DNA from: a candidate division Hyd24-12 bacterium UBA6080
GTDB taxonomy: Bacteria; Fermentibacterota; Fermentibacteria; Fermentibacterales; JCC-6
Length of the DNA stretch: 64,000 nt
Reading direction: 5' to 3'
Assembly: GCA_002436025.1 (NCBI GenBank)
Contig: DIXM01000013.1
Span: 1 to 64,000, forward strand
Under the pieces are notes generated by a model, which did not search any database, had not been told where the DNA came from, and saw only the letters and a program-made list of their open reading frames with translations. The translations under genes and the position numbers were made by a program. Positions 52,434 to 61,070 of the stretch are shown piece after piece. The stretch's first letter is position 1. Each line of letters opens with the position of its first letter.

Positions 52434-53090
52434 TTGCTTGATCTGATCGGACTGTCTGTTTCGGCGGGTGGCAGGGTTCTCGTGTCGGGTGTCGGCATTA
52501 CTCTTGAGAATGGCGGGATGGTCGCCCTGTGCGGTCCTTCCGGCTGCGGCAAGACGAGCCTTCTTCGGGCAGTGGCCGGTCTGGACGACCTGGCAGGTGG
52601 TCAGGTCCTCCTGAACGGCTCCACCCCCGGCGAGATAGGCTGGCCAGGATTCCGGCGCAGGGTCGTCCTTGTTGACCAGAGGCCCGTCCTTCTCCCCGGA
52701 AGCGTTCGGGACAACCTGGCCCTGCCCTTCACTTACGCAGTCTCTGCGGGTACGCCCTTTCCCGAAGGGGAGGCGCGCGCGCTCCTGGAAACATTCGGCG
52801 TCACCGGGGAAAGGTTCACACAGGAGGCCAGAACCCTCTCACAGGGACAACAGCAGAGGGTCTGCCTGGCCAGGGCCTTCCTTCTGAAACCCGAGGTGCT
52901 CCTGCTGGACGAACCCACAAGCGCCCTCGACCCTGAAGCCGTCTCCTCGGTGGAGGGTTCACTGATTACCGAAACCCGCAGGCGGGGGTTGTCAGCGCTG
53001 ATCGTCACGCATGACAGGGAGCAGGCTCGCAGGCTGTGCGACCGGACGGTAGACCTTTCCGACTACGGGGCGGTGGAAAATGTCGGTTGA
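52434..53090 (+). CDS. fetA: FetA-like ABC transporter ATP-binding protein
   Basis: A 218-residue ATPase with Walker A 'GPSGCGKTS', signature 'LSQGQQQRV' and Walker B 'VLLLDEPTSALDP'. It pairs with the UPF0014 permease encoded next (eleven-base overlap), the FetAB/YbbLM arrangement linked to iron export and oxidative stress resistance in E. coli. The TTG start at 52,434 is chosen because GGGAGG lies seven bases before it; ATG 52,371 has no ribosome site. Iron as substrate is inferred from the family. Confidence 0.85.
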   Translation: MLDLIGLSVSAGGRVLVSGVGITLENGGMVALCGPSGCGKTSLLRAVAGLDDLAGGQVLLNGSTPGEIGWPGFRRRVVLVDQRPVLLPGSVRDNLALPFTYAVSAGTPFPEGEARALLETFGVTGERFTQEARTLSQGQQQRVCLARAFLLKPEVLLLDEPTSALDPEAVSSVEGSLITETRRRGLSALIVTHDREQARRLCDRTVDLSDYGAVENVG

Positions 53091-53889
53091 GAACAGTGTC
53101 ATCGACCTTTCCGCGGGCGACGTGATGATCGCTGCGGGTCTGGTCCTGATCTCCGGCGGCATCAGTGTGGCGCTCAAGCTCAACATGGAGAAAAAACTGG
53201 CTCTGGCCTCCTTCCGCACCGTTGCCCAGCTTCTTCTCATAGGCTTCGTTCTGCAGAAGGTCTTCGAGATAAGCACACTTCCCGCGCTGATCCCCGTGGT
53301 GCTCTTCATGCTGCTCACGGCGGCCCATACGGCTGTGGGCAGACCCGCCCGCACATATGCCGGTCTGGCCCCCCTGGCGTTCTGTACAATGGCGGTCACG
53401 AGCCTCGCCGTGACAATAACCGCCACCGGGCTCATCATCGGGGTAGATCCGTGGTTCAGGCCCGCATACCTTATACCCCTTCTGGGTATGGTATTGGGAA
53501 ACACCATGAACGGGGTTTCCCTGGCAACTGATCACTTCCTCGAGACCCTTTCCGAACGCCGTCATGAGGTCGAAATGGAACTGGCCATGGGCGCCACAAG
53601 ATGGGAGGCGGCCAGAAGACCGATATCCGACTCGGTCCGCCGGGGAATGATACCGATCATTAACAGCATGATGGTCGTGGGAGTGGTTTCCCTGCCCGGG
53701 ATGATGACGGGCCAGATCCTTGCCGGCACCAACCCGGCTGTGGCGGTCAAGTACCAGATCATGATCATGTTCATGATCGCCGCCGGTTCTTCCATGGGTT
53801 CCATGGGAATGGTGCTGCTCTCCTACAGACGCCTTTTCAACGCGAGGCACCAGCTGCTTTTCGGGCGCATCAAGGGAAGAGGGAAATGA
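53080..53889 (+). CDS. fetB: FetB-like (UPF0014) ABC transporter permease
   Basis: A 269-residue membrane protein of the UPF0014 family with about seven hydrophobic segments. The family core 'LLGMVLGNTMNGVSLA', 'ELAMGATRWEAARRP' and 'MMVVGVVSLPGMMTGQILAG' is intact. It should form the membrane part of the FetAB exporter with the ATPase encoded just upstream, whose end it overlaps by eleven bases. Next, 33 bases on, is an MBL-rhodanese fusion gene, which may be co-transcribed. Confidence 0.92.
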   Translation: MSVENSVIDLSAGDVMIAAGLVLISGGISVALKLNMEKKLALASFRTVAQLLLIGFVLQKVFEISTLPALIPVVLFMLLTAAHTAVGRPARTYAGLAPLAFCTMAVTSLAVTITATGLIIGVDPWFRPAYLIPLLGMVLGNTMNGVSLATDHFLETLSERRHEVEMELAMGATRWEAARRPISDSVRRGMIPIINSMMVVGVVSLPGMMTGQILAGTNPAVAVKYQIMIMFMIAAGSSMGSMGMVLLSYRRLFNARHQLLFGRIKGRGK

Positions 53890-53922
53890 CCCCTCCCGGC
53901 TCCTACGACTGAGGAGGTTGCA

Positions 53923-55344
53923 GTGCTTGTAAGACATTATTTCACGCCGAAGATCGCCCACAGTTCGTACATTCTCTCGGGAAGCGGTTCATGCGCCGTG
54001 GTGGACCCCTCCCGGGACAGCCACGCCTACATTACGGCCGCCGATGAGCTTGGCGTCAGGATAACCCATGTTCTTGAAACCCATCTTCACGCGGATTTCG
54101 TATCCGGCCACTGCGATCTGGCTGCCTTGACGGGCGCGGAGATAATCGCCCCCCGGGCTGCCCGGTGCGGGTTCCCCCATCGAGCCGTGAGAGAGGGCGA
54201 CAGCTTTCATCTGGGGAGCGTTCGCGTGGACGTTCTGGAAACGCCCGGTCACACCCCCGAGCATGTCAGCTACGTGGTGACGGATACCGCAAGGGGGGCC
54301 TCCCCGGTCGCTGTTTTCCCGGGAGACACCCTTTTCGTCGGAGATGTGGGCAGGCCGGACCTTTTCCCCGGGATGGCCTCGAACCTCGCATCCCTGCTCT
54401 ACCGCAGCCTTGAGAAGCTGATGGCACTTCCGGACTTCTGTGAAGTGTACCCCGCGCACGGCGCCGGCTCGCTCTGCGGGCGCTCCATGGCGTCCAAGTA
54501 CACAAGCACCATCGGCTACGAAAGAAGGTTCAACCCGGCACTGCTTATCAGGGATGAGGAGAGTTTCGTCGAATCCCTCACGACCGGGATGCCCCCCGCC
54601 CCCGATCACTTCTCCCGATGCAGCGAGATCAATCGTCTGGGACCAGCGCTTCATGCAACCCTCGCCCCCCCTGTGCCGCTTGACCCGGCGGCCTTCTTTC
54701 GGACCGTTTCCGAAGGCGACCGCTTCGTGCTCGACGTGAGAAGGTACGACGCCTTCGCTGCCCAGCATGTTCCGGGGGCGTGGAGTATCGATTTCACCGG
54801 TAACCTTCCCACCTTTGCCGGCTGGGTAACCCCCCCCGACCGTGACATCCTCCTGGTGGCCACCGACCCAGAAGAGGCTCGCGAGGCCACGGTCTGGCTC
54901 AGCAGGGTCGGGCTGGACAGGGTATCGGGTTACCTCGATGGCGGCATGTTCTCATGGGCGGTGAACGGTCTGCCGACGGAACGCATGGGGCTGGTGTCGG
55001 TACGGGAGGCCCACGCTGCGGCATCAGAGGGTTCAAAGCGTATCCTTGACGTTCGTGCGCCCTCGGAATTCAATGACTTCCACTTCCCCGGTTCCCTGAA
55101 CATCCCCGCTCCCGACCTTCGAAGCCGTTACGGCGAGCTTGACCCCCGGAAGGATTACCTTGTCATATGCAGTACCGGCCAGAGGTCGGCTCTTGCCTCG
55201 GCCATACTTCTTTCAATGGGGTTTTCGGGAGTGTATTGCGTGGCGGGCGGCATGAAGGGGTTTCAGGCCGCTTCACTGGCGCCGGCATGCCCAATGTGTT
55301 CCCTCCCCCACGGCCCCAGGGAGCAGCGTTCCGACGACCGGTGA
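53923..55344 (+). CDS. MBL-fold persulfide dioxygenase-like protein with two rhodanese domains
   Basis: A 473-residue protein. Residues 1-230 are a metallo-beta-lactamase fold of the ETHE1/persulfide dioxygenase type: 'THLHADFVSGH', 'PGHTPEHVSYV', 'FPGDTLFVGDVGRPDLF' and 'YPAHGAGS'. Two rhodanese domains follow. The first (about 255-355) has Asp ('VATDPEE') where the catalytic Cys should be and is likely inactive; the second (about 360-455) has 'VICSTGQRSAL' with active Cys. It would oxidise glutathione or other persulfides. GTG start at 53,923 with GAGGAGG upstream. Confidence 0.88.
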   Translation: MLVRHYFTPKIAHSSYILSGSGSCAVVDPSRDSHAYITAADELGVRITHVLETHLHADFVSGHCDLAALTGAEIIAPRAARCGFPHRAVREGDSFHLGSVRVDVLETPGHTPEHVSYVVTDTARGASPVAVFPGDTLFVGDVGRPDLFPGMASNLASLLYRSLEKLMALPDFCEVYPAHGAGSLCGRSMASKYTSTIGYERRFNPALLIRDEESFVESLTTGMPPAPDHFSRCSEINRLGPALHATLAPPVPLDPAAFFRTVSEGDRFVLDVRRYDAFAAQHVPGAWSIDFTGNLPTFAGWVTPPDRDILLVATDPEEAREATVWLSRVGLDRVSGYLDGGMFSWAVNGLPTERMGLVSVREAHAAASEGSKRILDVRAPSEFNDFHFPGSLNIPAPDLRSRYGELDPRKDYLVICSTGQRSALASAILLSMGFSGVYCVAGGMKGFQAASLAPACPMCSLPHGPREQRSDDR

Positions 55345-55365
55345 GTTACACGGGGGATCCTGTGG

Positions 55366-58300
55366 TCAGGAACGGGGTTTTTCCGCCCCGGCTTCACTTT
55401 CCATTCGCGCTGCCTCAAGACGGAAGGCATCGTTCCAGGAGGACCCGATAACAAGGTTCTCATGGCGTTGACGGAGCATCTCGAACCAGTCCTCCCTGTT
55501 CCCGGCTTCGGTGAGGACGGCGTCCGCCTCCTGTGTCCTGCCCATCCCGTGAAGGTAAAAGGCAAGCAGGCCGGCGGCCCGGAACGATGACCTGGGCGAT
55601 CCGGTGAGCATCCGTTCCCGCAGGGTCTCCGCCGAGTCGTGCGGATTCGTGAGCCTGATCTCCATCCAGATCCGCTGCAGGTCCAGTTCATCCCTGGTGA
55701 TGCTTATGCTGTTGATGCTTATGGGTGCAAGGCACGTGTCCCCCACCGCCTGCAGAGCCCGCTCGACGGAGTTCATCGCACCCCTGAAGTCCCCGCTCCG
55801 CTCAAGGATAAGTGAGTTCGTGAAGAGGGCCGCAGGGCAATCGGGCCGCTTCTGAAGGGGTTCATTCAGGGCTTCCGCCGCCAACTCGACATGACCGCCT
55901 TCAAGCAGCATCCTGCACCTTATCAGGTCCATCTCCCTCATGAATTCGGGGTCATCGAGCCGTTCAGCGCTCTGTGCAACTTCCCTTATCCCCTGTTCCA
56001 CCAGGCGGTTCTGGAACGAGTGGTACTCCGCATCCACCCCAAGGGCGCGGGCGCAGGTCCTTCCGTAGAACGAGGCCTGTTCCCGGGCAAGACGTTCGGC
56101 ATCCCTGAGATGCTTCAGGGCAGTGACGGGCTGACCCGAAAGAAGGTGGAACTCGCCGATGTCATGAACGAAGTACCAGTGGAACGTGAAGTCACCGACC
56201 CTGTGCCTCAGCATGTCCCGGCAGGCCTGGTAACCCATGCCGGGCATGTTCATCGCGATGGCGCAGAAGAGTTTCTTGTGTGCGATCTGCACAAGGAACC
56301 CACAGTGGCGGGGCATGGTCTGGTCCAGCAGCGCTTCGGCCTCGGTCAGCCGATCCAGCGCTTCGGGTGCCCTGCACGCCCTGCTGAGGGAATCCGAAAG
56401 CTTGATCAGCGTGTCCACCCTGTCATTCCCCGTGGTCGAGGAAAGCATCTTTTCAAGCTCAAGAACAGCCTCGGGGCTCCTTCCCTGAACACGAAGGCTG
56501 TCGGCGGCCATCAGTCTGTGGGTGGAAGCCATTTCCGGGGCGCCATGGGCAATGGCGTAATCGGCTGCTTCAAGGGCTGCCTCGCGTACCTTCTCCCAGT
56601 AACCGCAGTTCACCAGGGCACGGATCAATTCATCATCCAGTTTGAACACATCCCCCGAAGGCACCTGTCCCGCGGCCACCAGCCCTTCGACTTGCGATCT
56701 GGCCATCTCCAGGCACGCAACCCCCACTCCGGGAAGCCAGGTCGTACGGCTGGCGTCGGAACCATCCCGGTAGTTCATGTAGGCATTGAATGTGTTGCCC
56801 AGCTTCTCGAGGTGATAGCCGGCCTCAAGAAAGTCGCCGCCTTGCCTGAATGTCTTCGCAAGCGCCGTGTGGGCAGCGATCAGAACGCTTTGCGGCGCGG
56901 ACGTGTAAACGGCCAGCCTTACGGCTTCGTTCGGGTAGCGGTAGCTCAGAAGGGCTTCGCGGCCCGGCGCCAGAACTCCCGCCTTCACGGCGTCGTCAAG
57001 AAAACCCAGGACTTCCCCCTCGGTGAGGTCGGTGCTTTCGACAAGGAAGCCTGGGTCGGGGTTTCCCCTCCGGTCGGCCGAAGCATGCTGCAGTACAAGG
57101 AGGCATTCGCCGGAAAGGGCCAGAAGCCTGCTTCTGACTATGCCTTCCACCCTCTCGGGGATCGAGGACATGGAACCTTCCCCGGGCAGCCCCTCGTCCG
57201 AGAACTCGCCATCCTGGGAACAGCCCGCCCTGAGGAACTCGCAGGCGAAAAGCGGGTTCCCCCCGGAAAACCTGAACACCTTGACGGATATCTCCTGCAG
57301 CGGCTTTGATGAGCCAAGTCTGGCCCTGACCAACTCGCCCACCTGATCACGGTTGAAGGGTTTCAGGTGAAGCCGCCTGAAGTTTTCGAACCCGGGGAGA
57401 ACAACGGACAACTCCTTCAGGGAATCGGAGCGGGTGGCAACCAGCAGGGTGAAACCAGATGGTATCCCTACCCGAAGGGCATAACCGAGGAAAGAGGCTG
57501 TTCCGGGATCGAGCCACTGCGCGTTGTCGACAAGGAAAACGATGGGAAGCCGTGTGGAAAAGAAAGCCGAGAGGGCTTCGAGCACTGCCAGGGAATCCGG
57601 ACGCACCAGCTGAGACGGCGACTCGGGGAACACTCCGGGAAAGATGCCGCAGAGTACCCTGGACCAGGACCCGTCAAGAAGGGCATCGGAAGCCGACACG
57701 AGACCCCTTGCCCACGGCAGCAGCGGAGCCCAGGAGATGCCGGAGAGCTCGGGTCTTCCCTCGATGCGGCACACCGTAGCGGATGGAAAACACGTGGCGG
57801 CCCTTTCCAGAAGAAGGGTCTTGCCTGAACCGGCGTCGCCGGTCAGAAGCAGTCCGGTGTTCCCGGGTGACGCATGCGCCTTGAGGATGGAGGCCAGTTC
57901 ATCGTCACGGCCGACAAAGACATCATCGTGCCAGAACAGGGTCTCACCGGTTTCGTGCGCCCTTCTTATGCAGTTGCCCCCGGCACTTTTCGCCCTGTAC
58001 ATGGCCCGGTCTGCCGCCCTGAGGACATCGCCCGCCAGAGGCCCGTGAAGGGGAAAGAGCGCTTCGCCAATGCTCGCGGTGACACCCCAGCGCGGTTTCA
58101 GTGTGTTGTTGACAGCTTCGAGAAGCCGTTCGGCAACCCTGTTCCCCGAATCGGCCCCGGGAACCAGAACGACGAACTCGTCCCCTCCGAACCTTACGGG
58201 ACGGTCGTCGAACCTGACCCGGTTCACAAGTATCTCCCCCACCCTCTCAAGGACGATGTCGCCCTCAGCGTGCCCCAGAGTGTCGTTCACCCGCTTGAAG

Positions 58301-58470
58301 CCGTCCATGTCCAGAAAGAGGACTGAGAACTCCTGGTCCAGCGCAATGAGGGTATCCAGGACGTGCAGAAGGTATCGGCGGTTGGGCAGCCCGGTGAGAT
58401 CGTCCATCCATGACGATGACCTGTGCGCCGGTATTCCGTACCTGGTCAGCAGACCGGGGCTGATGCTCAA
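55366..58470 (-). CDS. GGDEF - STAND ATPase - TPR-like fusion
   Basis: A 1,034-residue signalling protein. Residues about 20-180 form a GGDEF domain with 'DDLTGLPNRRY', active 'RFGGDEFVV' and an I-site RFDD five residues before, so it may be a diguanylate cyclase. From about 190 is a large P-loop NTPase of the STAND/MalT type with Walker A 'LLLTGDAGSGKTLLLERA' and 'IVFLVDNAQWLDPG'. The C-terminal half (about 560-1,034) is all-helical and TPR-like. No DNA-binding domain is seen. TTG start with GGAGG five bases before. Joining a cyclase to a STAND switch is an uncommon layout. Confidence 0.85.
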   Translation of the reverse strand: MSISPGLLTRYGIPAHRSSSWMDDLTGLPNRRYLLHVLDTLIALDQEFSVLFLDMDGFKRVNDTLGHAEGDIVLERVGEILVNRVRFDDRPVRFGGDEFVVLVPGADSGNRVAERLLEAVNNTLKPRWGVTASIGEALFPLHGPLAGDVLRAADRAMYRAKSAGGNCIRRAHETGETLFWHDDVFVGRDDELASILKAHASPGNTGLLLTGDAGSGKTLLLERAATCFPSATVCRIEGRPELSGISWAPLLPWARGLVSASDALLDGSWSRVLCGIFPGVFPESPSQLVRPDSLAVLEALSAFFSTRLPIVFLVDNAQWLDPGTASFLGYALRVGIPSGFTLLVATRSDSLKELSVVLPGFENFRRLHLKPFNRDQVGELVRARLGSSKPLQEISVKVFRFSGGNPLFACEFLRAGCSQDGEFSDEGLPGEGSMSSIPERVEGIVRSRLLALSGECLLVLQHASADRRGNPDPGFLVESTDLTEGEVLGFLDDAVKAGVLAPGREALLSYRYPNEAVRLAVYTSAPQSVLIAAHTALAKTFRQGGDFLEAGYHLEKLGNTFNAYMNYRDGSDASRTTWLPGVGVACLEMARSQVEGLVAAGQVPSGDVFKLDDELIRALVNCGYWEKVREAALEAADYAIAHGAPEMASTHRLMAADSLRVQGRSPEAVLELEKMLSSTTGNDRVDTLIKLSDSLSRACRAPEALDRLTEAEALLDQTMPRHCGFLVQIAHKKLFCAIAMNMPGMGYQACRDMLRHRVGDFTFHWYFVHDIGEFHLLSGQPVTALKHLRDAERLAREQASFYGRTCARALGVDAEYHSFQNRLVEQGIREVAQSAERLDDPEFMREMDLIRCRMLLEGGHVELAAEALNEPLQKRPDCPAALFTNSLILERSGDFRGAMNSVERALQAVGDTCLAPISINSISITRDELDLQRIWMEIRLTNPHDSAETLRERMLTGSPRSSFRAAGLLAFYLHGMGRTQEADAVLTEAGNREDWFEMLRQRHENLVIGSSWNDAFRLEAARMESEAGAEKPRS

Positions 58471-58540
58471 GAAAGCCTCCCTCCACGTGGTGTTTTCTGC
58501 GAAGAAAGGCCCGGAAAGTCAAGGCTGCGCCGATACGTAT

Positions 58541-58587
58541 CACGGAAACGCCCCGCCTCCATTTCGGGTAGAAGGCGGGGCGCCGTG
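58541..58587 (-). terminator. hairpin after selenoprotein-like gene A
   Basis: Inverted repeat CGCCCCGCCT with AGGCGGGGCG (extendable by CACGG/CCGTG) around a 14-base loop, nine bases past the stop. No long T-run follows, so it may be an intrinsic terminator or a 3' end stabiliser. Confidence 0.55.
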
Positions 58588-58595
58588 AAGAAAAG

Positions 58596-59756
58596 CTACA
58601 GCTTCACCATCCTGAGCGTGGATGACCCCGAGGCGTCGGTCACCCTTGCCAGGTAGGCTCCCTGGGGAACGTCTGCGGCGTTCCAGACCATGCTTCCGTT
58701 GAAAGGCCCGCTCTGGACGGTTCTTCCGGAGATGTCGAAGATCTGGATGGATGCCGAATCGAACCCCGTGCCGGTTATGACCACCGATCCCTGGAACGGG
58801 TTCTCGCCGGCATGGAGGCTTCTCCCCGGAATGGCCCCGGAAGTGCCGCCGGTGCCGGTCGCGTTCTGGATCCACATCCAGACGAAACCGTTAAAATCAC
58901 TTGTGAGCATGTCGGGAAGGCCATCCTCGTTCCAGTCATCTATCCAGAGGCGCATCCCCGAATACTTGGCGGCGATGGAAGCGTAACCGTTGAACACAGG
59001 CGCGTCGTTCGTGCCGATGTTCTCGTAGTAGTACACGTTGTTGTCGTTGGCGCCGCATAGCAGGTCCTTTTTGCCGTCGCCGTTCATGTCATGGACCTGG
59101 GGGCAGTTCCTGTAGTGGGCGATTGCTGCGGACCCGTTCTGAAGAAGGCTGTAGGTGCTGAAGACGGGGGCGGAATCGCTTCCGTCGTTGATGTAAAGCC
59201 TGACGTTCCCGGGGCTTTCGTTGCCCAGAAGCATGTCGTCAAAGCCGTCCTCGTCCCAGTCAACAACAACAGGGGCTGAGTTCGAGCCCACATTGATCAT
59301 CACACCTGCACAATTGATCTTGGGCATCTGTGTGAGTGTGATGGGGCTGTTGGAGGTCCTGCGGAAGTAGTTGACGAATCCGTTCCTGTCACCCACGATG
59401 ATGTCGAGCATTCCGTCGTTGTTCCAATCCACGACCTGTGGATTCGTTGCTCCGGTGCATCAACCGTAGGGCAGCGTAATCGGGCTGCCATCGGCCTGTA
59501 TCAGCGAATAGGAGTTGAACACGGGGCTCGAGTTGGTGCCTTCGTTCTTGTAGAAGCGGATGTTTCCGCTTGCGAACTGCCCCAGCACGAGGTCCTTCAG
59601 ACCGTCGCCATCCCAGTCCACCACGCATGGTGCGGCGTAGTAGCCCACGTCGATGATCACCCCGGCGCATGTGAGCTCGTAGGAAGGCAGCCAGTTCGGC
59701 GTCCAGGCCATGGCCAGACCGGTTGCCAGAAGCGTCAGTGCGATTAACCCCTTCAT
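58596..59756 (-). CDS. secreted FG-GAP/VCBS repeat protein with in-frame TGA (predicted selenoprotein A)
   Basis: Reading through one TGA (59,460-59,462) gives 386 residues with Sec at 99. A signal peptide (about 1-18) is followed by FG-GAP/VCBS-like repeats with the D-x-D/N-x-D-G calcium-loop pattern ('VDWDGDGLKDLVLG', 'VDWNNDGMLDIIVG', 'VDWDEDGFDDMLLG', 'HDMNGDGKKDLLCG', 'DDWNEDGLPDMLTS'). The C-terminal 80 residues are a FlgD/T9SS-like sorting-type domain ('IQIFDISGRTVQSG'). The TGA follows 'PYG' and precedes Cys. A SECIS-like hairpin lies downstream. The downstream half alone has no signal peptide, which argues against a separate gene. ATG has GGAGGGAGG before it. Confidence 0.82.
59426..59462 (-). 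promoter_or_regulatory. SECIS-like hairpin with recoded TGA, gene A
   Basis: On the minus strand TGA is followed by 15 bases and then AATCCAC-AGGTC-GTGGATT, a perfect 7-bp stem with a five-base loop that has G in second place. The loop begins 23 bases after the TGA, within the accepted distance of bacterial SECIS elements, and AGGUC matches the start of the E. coli fdhF SECIS loop (AGGUCU). Confidence 0.8.
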
Positions 59757-59786
59757 CCGTCCTCCCTCCAGAAGGTTTTTCCGTAA

Positions 59787-60995
59787 CTATAAAAGTGTGA
59801 GCTTTGTGGTAACCCTTTCACCCGCATGGGAGGCTGTGACGATGTACACCCCGGCGGGCAGGTTCCCGACTGAAAGGACGCCGTCCCCCCCGAAGGCCTC
59901 GGGCACATCGGCAACCCTGCGACCGGAGATGTCGAAGACTTCGATACGGGCGGAAAGACCGGCGGGAAGCTCGAGCCTGTAGGGAACGCTCCCGATGCAC
60001 GGACTCTGCTTCATGGAAATGGAGAATCCCTGCATTGGCACGGCCCCGGTCCCGATACCCTCGGTGTTCCCGAGGAAAACATATATCCATCCGTTGTTGC
60101 ACCCCACCAGGAGGTCGGGGACGCCGTCGTCATTGTAGTCGCATACGTGTTCCCGGGCCCGGCCGCCACCGGAGAAGTTCGTATAGACGTTTATCGGACC
60201 GGCGTCACACTGCAGGACCGCGTAACCGGAGAACTGGGGATCGGCGTTGGTGCCGGTGTTGGGGGCGAAGTAAACCTCCCCCATCTCGTAACCGAGGATG
60301 AGGTCCTTTTTGCCGTCGGCGTTGAGGTCAAAAGTTTCCGCTGTCGTACGCCACTTGTTGTAAAGGCTTGTGTAATCAAGGTATGCAGCGCTGAATACCG
60401 GCGAGTCCGGATCGTCGCCGACATTTGGGTACACCCTGAGTATGCCGCCGTTCGTGGTTTCCGTAAGGTACCCGGTCAGAAGGAGGTCGAGCCTGCCGTC
60501 CTCGTTCCAGTCCACAAGGTGGGGGGACGAGTTGTAGTTGGTCTTTATCTCGATTCCCTGGTTGTCATAGACATTGCCCACGAAATGAAGGGTGCCGTCT
60601 CCGTTGCCGGTGTATATCCTGAGGTTGCCGTTGCGCTCGCCGAAGACAAGGTCGGGGGTGCCGTCGTTGTTCCAATCCACGACCTGTGGATTCGTGCAGC
60701 CCGTGCATCAGCCGTACGAACAGGTTATGTCGGCGCCATCGGCCTGCAGGTAGCTGAACGTCGTGAAGACAGGGTTCTGACTGGTGCCCGAATTGGGGTA
60801 GAACCTGATCTTCCCCTGGGTGAACTGCCCGATGACAAGGTCATTGAGGCCGTCACCGTTCCAGTCCGCAAAGACGGGATCACAGATGATGTCGGCCACA
60901 AGGTTAACGCCGTTCGCCTGGATTATGAAAGGGGCGTCGAACTGCGCAAATGCAAGGGTGGACAAGATTAGCGACAGGAGAACCGGCTTTCCCAT
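59787..60995 (-). CDS. secreted FG-GAP/VCBS repeat protein with in-frame TGA (predicted selenoprotein B)
   Basis: Reading through one TGA (60,708-60,710) gives 402 residues with Sec at 96. Signal peptide about 1-17 ('MGKPVLLSLILSTLAFA'), FG-GAP/VCBS-like repeats ('ADWNGDGLNDLVIG', 'VDWNNDGTPDLVFG', 'VDWNEDGRLDLLLT', 'FDLNADGKKDLILG', 'CDYNDDGVPDLLVG') and a C-terminal FlgD/T9SS-like domain ('IEVFDISGRRVADV'). The Sec context is 'CSYG-Sec-CTGC', so two further Cys flank the Sec-Cys pair, unlike in gene A. It is the paralogue of gene A, in tandem with 30 bases between them, and shares the SECIS-like hairpin. ATG has AAAGGGCG upstream. Confidence 0.82.
60674..60710 (-). promoter_or_regulatory. 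SECIS-like hairpin with recoded TGA, gene B
   Basis: Same layout as in gene A: TGA, 15 bases, then AATCCAC-AGGTC-GTGGATT on the minus strand. The 35 bases covering the hairpin are identical in both genes although the flanking codons have diverged. This is strong evidence of selection on the RNA. Confidence 0.8.
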
Positions 60996-61070
60996 GTTCG
61001 CCCTTTCGATAACGTTTCCTGAAACATCACCGACATTATGGAACGCCCCTTGTTCGGCGTCAAGCGGTGG

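Noticed and set aside
55891..57309. Long open frame on the plus strand opposite the GGDEF-STAND gene
   Set aside because: It is the mirror of a GC-rich gene with strong protein motifs; its translation has no recognisable domain.
59426..59456. Separate downstream genes starting at the GTG just after the TGA in both copies
   Set aside because: The downstream parts have no signal peptide though they end in a secretion-type domain, and the GTG lies inside the hairpin stem with no proper ribosome site.
58596..60995. TGA reassigned to an amino acid genome-wide
   Set aside because: TGA ends many genes here, including in ATGA overlaps; only these two genes have an internal TGA, and both have a SECIS-like hairpin.
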